Source: Saprospiraceae bacterium (GTDB taxonomy: Bacteria > Bacteroidota > Bacteroidia > Chitinophagales > Saprospiraceae). From it: a stretch of DNA of 37,744 nucleotides. Below the pieces are notes generated by a model, which saw only the letters and a program-made list of their open reading frames with translations, did no database searches and was not told where the DNA came from. Below are positions 19,655 to 29,074 of this stretch, piece by piece (positions within the stretch are counted from its first letter, which is position 1; every line of letters begins with the position of its first letter). Where the stretch lies: positions 1 to 37,744 of the forward strand of contig JALQTV010000005.1 in assembly GCA_023268675.1 (NCBI GenBank), read 5' to 3'. The translations under genes were made by a program, and so were the position numbers.

Positions 19655-19906
19655 ATGAATAAAATCCTGAAATCTATCATCATCCTTCCCATAAGGTTTT
19701 ATCAGCTGGCTATCTCCCCCTTGTTGGGAAGCAACAAATGCAGGTATCAGCCTACTTGCTCACACTACATGGTAGGAGCCATAGAAGAGTGGGGCGTATT
19801 CAAGGGAGTATGGCTGGGAATCAAACGCATAGGGAGATGTCACCCCTGGGGAGGCCATGGATACGATCCGGTACCGGAAAATCCGGCTAAAAAACAAAAC
19901 CCGTAG
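19655..19906 (+). CDS. yidD: Membrane protein insertion efficiency factor
   Basis: [37 protein letters not shown]...[17 protein letters not shown]. Confidence 0.97.
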   Translation: MNKILKSIIILPIRFYQLAISPLLGSNKCRYQPTCSHYMVGAIEEWGVFKGVWLGIKRIGRCHPWGGHGYDPVPENPAKKQNP

Positions 19907-19935
19907 AAGCCATCAGAAGATTGGCTTCTACGGGT
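19899..19935 (-). terminator. Hairpin terminator between convergent yidD and sigma factor genes
   Basis: Perfect 14-bp stem ACCCGTAGAAGCCA/TGGCTTCTACGGGT. On the minus strand it is followed by TTTGTTTTTT; the left arm contains the yidD stop codon. Confidence 0.75.
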
Positions 19936-19953
19936 CAGGTAGCTACAGGGAAT

Positions 19954-20520
19954 TTACTGTAAAACCACCTCTTTTTCTTCCACCATTTTGCGGATATTGA
20001 TCAAAGCATAGCGCATGCGACCCAGGGCAGTATTGATGCTGACACGGGTCAATTTTGCAATTTCCTTGAAACTCATATCTGCATAGTGGCGCAAAATAAC
20101 CACTTCTCTCTGCTCCGGCGGCAACTGATCTACCAAGCTGCGAATTTTGTCGTGGGTCTGAGACCTGATCATAAATTGCTCCGCATTGTCATCTGTGACC
20201 TGCAATACGTCAAAGATGTCAAACGTTTCTGTCGGAGAAATCTTGGGACGGCGCTTGGAGCGACGGAAGTGATCTACACACATATTGTAGGCAATACGCA
20301 TGGCCCACTGTAAAAATTTACCCTCGTGGTTGTATTTGCCTTTTCGCAAAGTGTCAATGATCTTGATGAACACTTCCTGGAAAATGTCTTCGGCAAGGCT
20401 CTGCTCTTTGACAAACAAATAAATGGAAGTATAAATTTTTTGCTGATGGCGGTTGAGGAGCTCTTCGAATGCTTTTTCTTCTCCGTTCAAATAAAGAGAA
20501 ATAAGCTCTTGATCGTTCAT
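19954..20520 (-). CDS. RNA polymerase sigma-70 factor, ECF subfamily
   Basis: 'LAEDIFQEVFIKI', 'WAMRIAYNMCVDHFRRSKR', 'LPPEQREVVILRHYADMSFKEIAKLTRVSINTALGRMRYAL'. Confidence 0.95.
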   Translation of the reverse strand: MNDQELISLYLNGEEKAFEELLNRHQQKIYTSIYLFVKEQSLAEDIFQEVFIKIIDTLRKGKYNHEGKFLQWAMRIAYNMCVDHFRRSKRRPKISPTETFDIFDVLQVTDDNAEQFMIRSQTHDKIRSLVDQLPPEQREVVILRHYADMSFKEIAKLTRVSINTALGRMRYALINIRKMVEEKEVVLQ

Positions 20521-20895
20521 TTTAGTAACTTGCATAACTAAATAATTTGATATACTTATGGGATTTGCAAATGAATGCTGTCTAGTATGTTTATTTAGTG
20601 TAGAAGTTACTTTCTATAGATTAGCTTTTTTGTGAACGATTTTTTAACAGCTCAAATATAGGAGCTAAATCTTTTCCAATCTAATTTTTTCCTTTTTTTT
20701 TGAAAATTTTATGATTTCAAACTCAAAAAAACATTAAAAAATAACTAATTTTTAAGATTATAAAAATTTGACAATCAATTTTTTAAACAAAAATCAAGTC
20801 TGATTTTTTCACAATATGCCGGGGATGAAATCACAAAATAAGCCCAAACAAGGTGTTGCCGTAAAAGACAATCCTTCCGGTTCGGATTTAAACCA

Positions 20896-20903
20896 TAGTT
20901 TTG
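20896..20903 (+). promoter_or_regulatory. Candidate uvrA -7 box (TAGTTTTG)
   Basis: Matches TAnnTTTG about 60 nt upstream of the uvrA ATG; no convincing -33 TTG. Confidence 0.4.
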
Positions 20904-20964
20904 CGGGAATGTTTGACATCATACTTGCGGGGAGTATCCCCTGAAGGCAGAACCCAAGTTCATC

Positions 20965-23811
20965 ATGAGGAAAGAACAACTTACCAGCAAACTGGAGCAC
21001 CTGGAAAAAAATGATCTGAAGCGAGGCATCTTCATCAAAGGTGCTCGTGGCAACAACCTCAAAAATATTGACTTGTTTATTCCCAAAAACAAGCTGGTTG
21101 TCGTCACCGGCCTTTCAGGTTCAGGCAAGTCATCACTGACGATCGACACCCTTTATGCCGAAGGTCAGCGAAGGTATGTAGAGAGCCTTTCATCTTATGC
21201 CCGCCAGTTTCTGGGACGCATGAAAAAACCGGAGGTGGATTTCATCAAGGGCATTTGTCCTGCCATTGCTATCGAACAAAAAGTGAGTACCCGCAATGCC
21301 AGATCTACTGTCGGTACCCTGACAGAAATTTACGACTTCCTGCGGCTCCTTTTTTCCCGGATAGGGAAAACCTATTCCCCCATCTCCGGTCAACTGGTCC
21401 GGCGCCATGAAGTTACAGACGTGGTAGATTTCCTACTCACACTGGAAGAAAGTACCCGAATCCAACTGCTGGCTCCCCTCCCTTCCAAATACCACGATCG
21501 CAAATTATCGAAAGAACTGGACCTTCTGATGCAAAAAGGCTATACCCGGATTGCATGGAAAAATGAACTATACCGGATAGAAGAATTTGCCGAGGCTTTT
21601 CCAGAATGGCAGGACAAAACCCTCGGCGACTTGCCCAAGAACACCCTGTACATTCTGATAGACCGTTTTGCCGCTACCAGAGAAACAGAAAACATACAGC
21701 GGATTGCAGATTCCGTACAGACCGCTTTTCAGGAAGGAGAAGGGGATTGCCTCGTTGATGTCGTCAATGGGAATAAAATACCCTTCAACAACCGCTTCGA
21801 ACTCGACGGACTGACCTTCCTGGATCCCACTCCACAGTTGTTTAATTACAACAACCCCTACGGCGCCTGCCCCCAATGCGAAGGCTTTGGTCAGGTCATG
21901 GGGATCGATGAAGACAAGGTAGTTCCCAATAAATCCCTTTCCCTGTATGAAGGAGCCATCGCTCCCTGGCGAGGCGAAAAATTTGGCGAATGGCTAAATG
22001 CCTTTCTGGAAGCCGCTCACCAATTCGACTTCCCCGTTCACAAACCCTATCGGGAGCTAAGCAAAGATCAGCGAAGATTGCTGTGGAAAGGCAACGCTAC
22101 CTTCCAGGGAGTATATGATTTTTTCAGAGAGTTGGAAGAAAAGACTTATAAAATCCAGAACCGGGTAATGCTCGCACGTTACAGAGGCCGAACCACCTGC
22201 CCTTCTTGTGAAGGTGGCAGATTGCGACCGGAAGCCCGTTATGTAAAAATCAATGACCATTCACTGGATCAATTGGTTGAAATGAATGTAAAAGGCTTGC
22301 TTTCCTTTTTTCAAACGCTGCAACTCGATGACCACGATGCCCATATCGCCCGCAGATTGGTGCTGGAAGTCACCAACCGCCTACAGTTTATGGAAAAATT
22401 GGGTCTCGAATACCTGACTCTCAACCGACTTTCCTCTACCCTCAGCGGAGGGGAAACCCAGCGGATCAACCTTACCCGAACCCTGGGCAGCAACCTCACC
22501 AGCTCTATGTACATTCTCGACGAACCCAGCATAGGGCTGCACCCACGCGATACCAACAGACTGGTGAGCGTACTCCGCTCCCTCCGCGATCTGGGCAATA
22601 CTGTAGTAGTCGTAGAACATGAAGAAGACATCATCCGCAATGCAGATTACCTTATCGACATAGGCCCCGGAGCTGGAATCCACGGTGGAGAGGTCGTCTT
22701 TAACGGCCCCTATCAAGAGATTTACTCCGAAGCCGCCAACAGCCTTACCACCGGATACATGAGCGGCAAACTGAGCATCCCTGTGCCCAAAAAACGAAGA
22801 CCGGTAAAAAAAAGCATCTGGATCCGAGGAGCTGCACAGCACAACCTCAAAAATATTGATGTGCAGATCCCACTCAACACCCTTTGTGTAGTGAGCGGTG
22901 TATCCGGCTCAGGAAAAACAACCCTCGTCAAACAAATTCTTCATCCCGCATTGGAAGCTCAAATCACAGACAGCTCTTCCAATGCACCAGGCGAATACCG
23001 CGCACTGGAAGGAGACCTAAAACACATCAAGCAAATCGAACTGGTCAATCAAAACCCAATAGGTAAATCTTCCCGATCCAATCCGGTCACCTATGTCAAA
23101 GCCTATGATGCCATCCGCAACCTCATGGCAGGGCAGCAATTGTCTAAAGTACGGGGGTTCAAACCCGGTCACTTCTCGTTCAACGTAGAGGGTGGCAGAT
23201 GTGAGACCTGCAAAGGGGAGGGCGAACAAATAGTAGAAATGCAATTCCTCGCAGACGTCAGATTGGAATGTGAGGATTGTAAAGGCCAGCGTTTCAAACA
23301 GGAAATCCTGGATGTGCGATACAAAGAGCTCAACATATACCAGATCCTCCAACTCAGCATCGAAGAAGCCATGGATTTTTTCAGCAGTGAAAAAGATATC
23401 GTGACCAAGCTGAAACCACTGATGGATGTAGGATTGGGGTATGTAAAACTAGGGCAGTCTTCCAATACCCTTTCCGGAGGAGAAGCACAACGCGTCAAAC
23501 TGGCCTCTTTCCTATCCAAAGACCAAAGCAACAATCCCATATTTTTTATTTTCGACGAACCTACCACAGGGTTGCATTTCCACGATATCAGAAAATTGCT
23601 GGATTCGCTCAACGCACTCGTGGACAAAGGACATACTGTATTGGTGGTAGAACACAATCTGGAAGTTATCAAAACTGCTGACTGGATCATTGATCTAGGG
23701 CCGGAAGGTGGAGAAAAAGGCGGACAACTGCTTTTCCAGGGCACTCCTGAAGACATGGTCAGTTCAGCAGATACCCCGACCTCCCTTTACTTAAAGGAAA
23801 AACTCCCTTAA
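20965..23811 (+). CDS. uvrA: Excinuclease ABC subunit A
   Basis: Two ABC ATPase halves ([47 protein letters not shown]), zinc-finger CxxC pairs, LSGGETQRI / [12 protein letters not shown]. Confidence 0.98.
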   Translation: MRKEQLTSKLEHLEKNDLKRGIFIKGARGNNLKNIDLFIPKNKLVVVTGLSGSGKSSLTIDTLYAEGQRRYVESLSSYARQFLGRMKKPEVDFIKGICPAIAIEQKVSTRNARSTVGTLTEIYDFLRLLFSRIGKTYSPISGQLVRRHEVTDVVDFLLTLEESTRIQLLAPLPSKYHDRKLSKELDLLMQKGYTRIAWKNELYRIEEFAEAFPEWQDKTLGDLPKNTLYILIDRFAATRETENIQRIADSVQTAFQEGEGDCLVDVVNGNKIPFNNRFELDGLTFLDPTPQLFNYNNPYGACPQCEGFGQVMGIDEDKVVPNKSLSLYEGAIAPWRGEKFGEWLNAFLEAAHQFDFPVHKPYRELSKDQRRLLWKGNATFQGVYDFFRELEEKTYKIQNRVMLARYRGRTTCPSCEGGRLRPEARYVKINDHSLDQLVEMNVKGLLSFFQTLQLDDHDAHIARRLVLEVTNRLQFMEKLGLEYLTLNRLSSTLSGGETQRINLTRTLGSNLTSSMYILDEPSIGLHPRDTNRLVSVLRSLRDLGNTVVVVEHEEDIIRNADYLIDIGPGAGIHGGEVVFNGPYQEIYSEAANSLTTGYMSGKLSIPVPKKRRPVKKSIWIRGAAQHNLKNIDVQIPLNTLCVVSGVSGSGKTTLVKQILHPALEAQITDSSSNAPGEYRALEGDLKHIKQIELVNQNPIGKSSRSNPVTYVKAYDAIRNLMAGQQLSKVRGFKPGHFSFNVEGGRCETCKGEGEQIVEMQFLADVRLECEDCKGQRFKQEILDVRYKELNIYQILQLSIEEAMDFFSSEKDIVTKLKPLMDVGLGYVKLGQSSNTLSGGEAQRVKLASFLSKDQSNNPIFFIFDEPTTGLHFHDIRKLLDSLNALVDKGHTVLVVEHNLEVIKTADWIIDLGPEGGEKGGQLLFQGTPEDMVSSADTPTSLYLKEKLP

Positions 23812-23887
23812 TTGGCGCCTTTATCCCGATCATAAGCAGGGAAATATTTACCTTCGCGTATTATCTGGCAATAAAATATGCGAAAAA

Positions 23888-24634
23888 ATGGATCTTCTAA
23901 AAGGTAAAGTCGCCATCATTACGGGAGGTTCCCGCGGAATTGGTCAGGCCATCGTAAGAAAATACGTTGCAGAGGGAGCTTCAGTTGCCTTTACGTATCA
24001 CTCCTCCGAAGCCATAGCCAATGCGCTGGCCGACGAGTTGAGCACTCCCGAAATCAAAGTCAAAGGCTATAAATCTGATGCCAGTTCTTTTGCGGACGCA
24101 GAAGCACTCGTCAGTCAGGTCATGGAAGATTTCGGCCAAATTGATATCGTAATCAACAACGCAGGAGTAACCCGCGACACCCTGCTCCTGAGAATGACCG
24201 AAGCCATGTGGGATGAAGTACTCACAACCAACCTGAAATCTATCTTCAACCTAAGCAAGCACGTGCTCAAACCCATGCTCAAAGCAAGAGCGGGCTCTAT
24301 CATCAATATCAGTTCTATCGTCGGTCTGACAGGCAATCCCGGACAGGCTAATTACGCAGCTTCCAAAGCAGGTATCTTTGGTTTTACAAAGTCCCTCGCC
24401 AAAGAAGCAGGATCTAGAGGAGTGCGTTGCAATGCCATCGCTCCCGGTTTCATTGAAACAGACATGACCGAAAAACTGGACGACAAGGTAAAAGAAGCTT
24501 ATTTGAAAAACATACCACTGGGCAGACTGGGCTCAGCAGCAGAAGTCGCAGACTTGTGCGTATTCCTGGGGTCTGATCAATCTTCTTACATTACCGGACA
24601 GACCATCAGCATTTGCGGCGGACTGTACGATTAG
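23888..24634 (+). CDS. fabG: 3-oxoacyl-[acyl-carrier-protein] reductase
   Basis: SDR fold: GGSRGIGQAI, NNAGVTRD, YAASKAG, GFIETDMTEKL; 248 aa. Confidence 0.93.
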   Translation: MDLLKGKVAIITGGSRGIGQAIVRKYVAEGASVAFTYHSSEAIANALADELSTPEIKVKGYKSDASSFADAEALVSQVMEDFGQIDIVINNAGVTRDTLLLRMTEAMWDEVLTTNLKSIFNLSKHVLKPMLKARAGSIINISSIVGLTGNPGQANYAASKAGIFGFTKSLAKEAGSRGVRCNAIAPGFIETDMTEKLDDKVKEAYLKNIPLGRLGSAAEVADLCVFLGSDQSSYITGQTISICGGLYD

Positions 24635-24652
24635 ATTTGACGCAAACCTGCT

Positions 24653-25000
24653 TCAGGAAATAACCTCTACCTCATATCCTGGCCCGAAAGACCCGACACG
24701 ATTGGCAAATCCGGCAATTCTGGCCAGGTATATTTCATCCAGGACAAACACAGCTCCTGAGAGCTCTTCCAATTCCTGGACAATCCCCTGATCAACAAGA
24801 AGATGCATTTGCTCTTCGAGCAAAAACTTCTCAATACCGGTTTGTACAATCAAATCTGAAAGGGAGGATATGCCGTGGAGGCGCAGTGATTCGATGATGA
24901 GCATACTTGACTCATCACAAATGACTTCCAAAAGGGCTTGAACCTGACTTATTTTTCTATAGTCAGGCCTTGTTATAGTGTTCCTAGTGTTCATGGGCAA
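24653..25000 (-). CDS. Hypothetical protein with winged-helix/ArsR-like pattern
   Basis: 'DESSMLIIESLRLHGISSLSDLIVQTGIEKFLLEEQMHLLVDQGIVQEL' resembles an HTH plus wing; no closer family recognised. Confidence 0.5.
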   Translation of the reverse strand: MPMNTRNTITRPDYRKISQVQALLEVICDESSMLIIESLRLHGISSLSDLIVQTGIEKFLLEEQMHLLVDQGIVQELEELSGAVFVLDEIYLARIAGFANRVGSFGPGYEVEVIS

Positions 25001-25148
25001 GGGTTTACCCAGTTAACAATATATTTAAAGGCTTAATAAAACAAATATAGCAACTTATCGCAATCCACCAAAGAATAGCAGGCGTCAAATTAAAGAAAAC
25101 TAAAATATATTTTACCGCTTCGATGGCAACAGGATGATGCTGCTTTTG

Positions 25149-25156
25149 TAAATTTG
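25149..25156 (+). promoter_or_regulatory. Candidate -7 box (TAAATTTG) for the D-threonine aldolase-like gene
   Basis: Perfect TAnnTTTG, 35 nt upstream of the ATG at 25192; no clear -33 TTG. Confidence 0.4.
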
Positions 25157-25191
25157 AAGCACACCTTAAAAAGGAATCAAAACAAAACGAC

Positions 25192-26307
25192 ATGCTTTTA
25201 AAAAACATAGAAAAACCGACACTTTTACTCGATCCCAAAAAATGCCTGTCCAATATTGCAGCCATGGCTACCCGTGCTAAAAATGCAGGAGTACATCTAC
25301 GCCCACACTTCAAAACACATCAGTCTCACGAAATAGGCAACTGGTTCCGGGATTACGGGGTAGACCGCATCGCTGTTTCCTCGCTAAGGATGGCTGCTTA
25401 TTTTGCAGCGGATAGCTGGCGTGACATCACGGTCGCTGTCCCCGTAAACCTGAGAGAAATCAAACTGATTAATGAGCTATCGCAAAAAACAACCCTTAAT
25501 CTGGTAGCAGAAAGCATCGAAGCCCTCCAATACCTTGAAAAGTACCTGGACAGGTGTGTCAATATCATGATAGAAGTAGATCCCGGCTACCACAGGACGG
25601 GCCTGGAATGGGAACAAGCGGACATAGTAGATGCCATGATCAATTTAATCGAAAAATCCGACAAACTTCGCTTCGAAGGCTTGCTAAGTCATGCCGGCCA
25701 TAGTTATCATGCACAAGGCAGCGCTGAAATCATGAACATACACAGGGAAAGTGCCGGCCTTTTCGAGCGTTTTGTCAACCGATACAAGGCTCAGTTTCCG
25801 GAGATGTGCACCTCTCTTGGCGACACTCCAACTTGCAGTACAGCTGAAGCTTTTCCAGGAGCAACTGAAATTCGCCCGGGCAATTTTGTTTTCTATGACC
25901 TCACTCAGCATCATATAGGATCTTGCCAAAAAGAAGAGATCGCCGTAGCCATGGCCTGCCCGGTTTTGGCAAAGCACCCATCCAGAAACCAGCTCGTGAT
26001 TTATGGTGGAGGCATCCATTTTTCCAAAGATCGGCTCCAGCTACCCAATGGGCAACTTTCTTACGGAGAAGTGGTAAAGCTCTTGCCGGATGGCAGTTGG
26101 CACCCCATGGATACTCCCTTTCAGGTAATTTCCCTTTCTCAGGAACACGGTGTCGTTCAAGTCGATACCGAATGGATCGAAAAAATCCAACCCGGAGACC
26201 TGATCGGTGTGCTTCCAGTCCATTCCTGCATGACAGCAGATTGCATGAAGAGCTACCTGTCGCTTGAAGGCAAGAAAGTAGATATGTGTAAAATTTACGA
26301 GTGGTAG
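25192..26307 (+). CDS. D-threonine aldolase / D-serine dehydratase-like PLP-dependent enzyme (alanine racemase N-terminal fold)
   Basis: 'KPTLLLDPKKCLSNIAAMATRAKNAGVHLRPHFKTHQ', 'GLLSHAGHSY', C-terminal 'PVHSCMTADCM' metal-site pattern. Confidence 0.87.
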   Translation: MLLKNIEKPTLLLDPKKCLSNIAAMATRAKNAGVHLRPHFKTHQSHEIGNWFRDYGVDRIAVSSLRMAAYFAADSWRDITVAVPVNLREIKLINELSQKTTLNLVAESIEALQYLEKYLDRCVNIMIEVDPGYHRTGLEWEQADIVDAMINLIEKSDKLRFEGLLSHAGHSYHAQGSAEIMNIHRESAGLFERFVNRYKAQFPEMCTSLGDTPTCSTAEAFPGATEIRPGNFVFYDLTQHHIGSCQKEEIAVAMACPVLAKHPSRNQLVIYGGGIHFSKDRLQLPNGQLSYGEVVKLLPDGSWHPMDTPFQVISLSQEHGVVQVDTEWIEKIQPGDLIGVLPVHSCMTADCMKSYLSLEGKKVDMCKIYEW

Positions 26308-26319
26308 CAATCTACCTTG

Positions 26320-27165
26320 TCATAGCAAGGTCTTGGCCGGAAAAACCAAGATGGGAACCTTCGTATGATAAGACAAAGTCTTGGCTTTGCTGTAATTGAA
26401 CAATTCCTGGAAGAAATTGCGCTCGTGGCTCACCATACTCAGGATATCTATCTTATGCAGATCCAGGTACTCGGTAATTCCCTGCATGATGTCTGAGCGA
26501 TCCATGATTTCCATAGAAAGGCCATGTAGTGCATCAAACTTTTCCAACCATTTTTCTCCCTGATGGCTGTATTTGGCTATATGGGCCGTATCAATATTGA
26601 TGCAATGTACCTTGGCAGCAAAGGGCTCGGAAAAAGCAATGGTCTCCTCCAAAGCACGAGCCTCTTCCTCCGTAAAATTGGTTGTAAAAGCCACCTGATC
26701 AATGTTTCCGTCAAAAACAGCTTTCTCCGGTACCACCAAAACCGGGCAGGATGCATATTCCAGCACTTCCCCTGCAACCGAACCCAGTACGATGCCCTTG
26801 AGACCACCGGCTCCAGTCGTTCCCATGACGATCATGTCGATCTCGTCTCTTTTTGCCACATCAAGAATGGTTCCGACAGTAGGACCTTCCATCAGTACAT
26901 GCTTGATTTCGATGTAATCAAAGCCATTATCAATTGCCAATTGTTTCAACACAGGAATTTCATCCTGGTAGTTCTTAAACTGAAACTCGTCAATCGATTT
27001 GTAAAAATTTTCGAGTTCTGGCGCCAGTCCGGTTCCGGCGACAGCCGGGAGCTGGTAAACATGAAGCAAGACAATGGAGGCATTCCACTTGTCTGCTACC
27101 TGAAGGGCATATATGAAGGCATTGTGCGCTGCTGCGGAAAAATCAGTGGGAAACAATATTTTCAT
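26320..27165 (-). CDS. Universal stress protein (two tandem Usp domains)
   Basis: MKILFPTDFSAAAHNAFIYALQVA...DMIVMGTTGAGGLKGIVLGSVAGEVLEYASCPVLVVPE, followed by a second degenerate Usp domain. Confidence 0.92.
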   Translation of the reverse strand: MKILFPTDFSAAAHNAFIYALQVADKWNASIVLLHVYQLPAVAGTGLAPELENFYKSIDEFQFKNYQDEIPVLKQLAIDNGFDYIEIKHVLMEGPTVGTILDVAKRDEIDMIVMGTTGAGGLKGIVLGSVAGEVLEYASCPVLVVPEKAVFDGNIDQVAFTTNFTEEEARALEETIAFSEPFAAKVHCINIDTAHIAKYSHQGEKWLEKFDALHGLSMEIMDRSDIMQGITEYLDLHKIDILSMVSHERNFFQELFNYSKAKTLSYHTKVPILVFPAKTLL

Positions 27166-27282
27166 GAAACTCAATTTTGGTCTGTTCAATTCTTCCCCCT
27201 AATATACAAGGATTTTGCCGGATGAAAATGCGGCATTGCGCATTAAACGATAAATTAATATAGACCTACCTGACTAAAATAC

Positions 27283-27317
27283 AACGAGGCCCTGAGTTTT
27301 GAACCCAGCGCCTCGTT
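27283..27317 (-). terminator. Hairpin downstream of the rhodopsin gene
   Basis: AACGAGGC/GCCTCGTT arms with further inner pairing (CTGAGTT/AACCCAG); moderately T-rich minus-strand flank. Confidence 0.5.
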
Positions 27318-27346
27318 TTTCCTACAATTCAGTTTAGGGAATAAAA

Positions 27347-28087
27347 TCAGGCAGCAGCCTGCGTTTTGGAAATGGCCAGAGAATAAATCACCAAACCAAA
27401 ACCAATCTTGTTGACTGCATCACCTATGTTGTAGATGATATCCATCGCATTACCGGGGATTGCACCTGCCAGCCAACCAGTTTCTATGGTCATATAACCA
27501 ATCGGATAGATGGCCCAGCCTGCGAAGATAAACCAACCAAGGGTTGAAAAAGCTTTTTGCAAAACAGGATCGTTGGAACCACTGGCCAATTTTTTGGCAG
27601 AGCCAAACCATACCTCATACGCAATCAATACGTACCCTATGGTAGAAATCATACCCCAAAGTGGTGAACTGTCGCGATAAACAGTCTCTCCCAGGTAGCC
27701 TGCAACCAACATGAGCAGGGAGTAGAAAATCATTTTCCACAACAAACCTGCTTTTGCACCAAATGCACGAAGGATCAGGTAAAATTCAACGCACATCAAA
27801 GGAACAGTCAAAATCCAGTCGATGTAACGGAATTCTGTTGGAGAAGCCTGGTTCTCAGCCCAGAAATCACGCATGTAAAAATAATGAACCGCAGCGATGA
27901 AGGTAATCAAACCAGATACCAACATGGAATCCTTCCATTTGCCGGATACCTGTCCCATCTGGACAAAAAAGAATACCGTCGCAGCAGCCATTGCCATGGA
28001 GCCAATAAAGAAGGTGAAACCAACATAGTCACCTGATTGCAAAGTGGCTAGAAACAGCCCATCAAAGTTGTTTAGTAATACATCCAT
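27347..28087 (-). CDS. Proteorhodopsin/xanthorhodopsin-type light-driven proton pump
   Basis: Helix C RYIDWILTVPLMCVEFYLIL (D/T/E at GPR D97/T101/E108), helix B AAVHYFYMR (H75 equivalent), helix G NIGDAVNKIGFG (retinal Lys). Start at MDVLLNNFDG preferred. Confidence 0.96.
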   Translation of the reverse strand: MDVLLNNFDGLFLATLQSGDYVGFTFFIGSMAMAAATVFFFVQMGQVSGKWKDSMLVSGLITFIAAVHYFYMRDFWAENQASPTEFRYIDWILTVPLMCVEFYLILRAFGAKAGLLWKMIFYSLLMLVAGYLGETVYRDSSPLWGMISTIGYVLIAYEVWFGSAKKLASGSNDPVLQKAFSTLGWFIFAGWAIYPIGYMTIETGWLAGAIPGNAMDIIYNIGDAVNKIGFGLVIYSLAISKTQAAA

Positions 28088-28147
28088 TTTTTGTGATTTA
28101 GTTAAATTACAGTTAAAGTGTCGGTAAAACTTGACTAATAACAAAGA

Positions 28148-29074
28148 TCATTTTGAATTGTTTAAATTTTCATAAAGCTTTTCCATTAAAATCATGTGAG
28201 GAAGCGTCAGCACCGCGATAAAGACAAACAATGAAGCCAGATTCCCCTCCATGAGATCGCTGTATTGCCAGAAAACAAAGGCACCAAGACCCAATAAGGC
28301 AAGAATGGTCATGGGCAAAATTTGACGCAAGTAGTGACCCCAGCGGTATTTTGGACGGTCTCCGGAGAAAAACGCCACCTGATCCTGCATGGAACCCAGA
28401 GAATGCCAAAGGGTAAAATATACTGCGAAGGACAATAGTAAGGGTAAAACAAAAAAGGACAACTCCAGTAATGCCAAATGTAAGACCTCGCGCAGAAAAT
28501 CATTCCTATTGATCCATCCCCGGAAACGCAAATACAAGACCATACTCAGATTTACTAACAGCAATAGTCCTGCCCACAACGACGTATTTCCCGATATTTC
28601 AACAGGGCTCCCTACAATCTGAGAGACGATAGCAAGACTCGTTTCCGAATGAAATAGTAAGGGTGTGAAAATCACCCACAAGCCCCAGATCAGGCTGACA
28701 ACAAATTGAGCTTTTTTCCTAGGCAGAGGCATGAATGACCAGTTTGCCTGGCCAAAATGATACGCACTCATCAACAGAAAAAGAACCAAAGAAAAAACAG
28801 GAAATTGCCACCAGCCCAGAGCATACAGGCCCATTAAACCCAAATAAGCCAGAAAAAATAAGCTCCATTTGACCCGGCCCCATTGGCGGAGGCTTAAGCG
28901 GGAAAAAATCAAATGGTCAGTGGCACCATGGGGGATCCCCACAAATAAAATCAACACAACAGCGACTATCCAGGCGTGCTGTGACCAAAAATGCGGCATC
29001 AGCACCCCCGATAACAGCAGCAACAGTGTTAAGGATAGAATTACTGCGTATAAAAAGGGATATCTAATAATCAT
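28148..29074 (-). CDS. blh: Brp/Blh family beta-carotene 15,15'-dioxygenase
   Basis: Polytopic; His motifs FVGIPHGATDHLIF, AYHFGQANW, LWHSLGSMQDQ, LPHMILMEKLY; between crtY and rhodopsin. Confidence 0.93.
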   Translation of the reverse strand: MIIRYPFLYAVILSLTLLLLLSGVLMPHFWSQHAWIVAVVLILFVGIPHGATDHLIFSRLSLRQWGRVKWSLFFLAYLGLMGLYALGWWQFPVFSLVLFLLMSAYHFGQANWSFMPLPRKKAQFVVSLIWGLWVIFTPLLFHSETSLAIVSQIVGSPVEISGNTSLWAGLLLLVNLSMVLYLRFRGWINRNDFLREVLHLALLELSFFVLPLLLSFAVYFTLWHSLGSMQDQVAFFSGDRPKYRWGHYLRQILPMTILALLGLGAFVFWQYSDLMEGNLASLFVFIAVLTLPHMILMEKLYENLNNSK

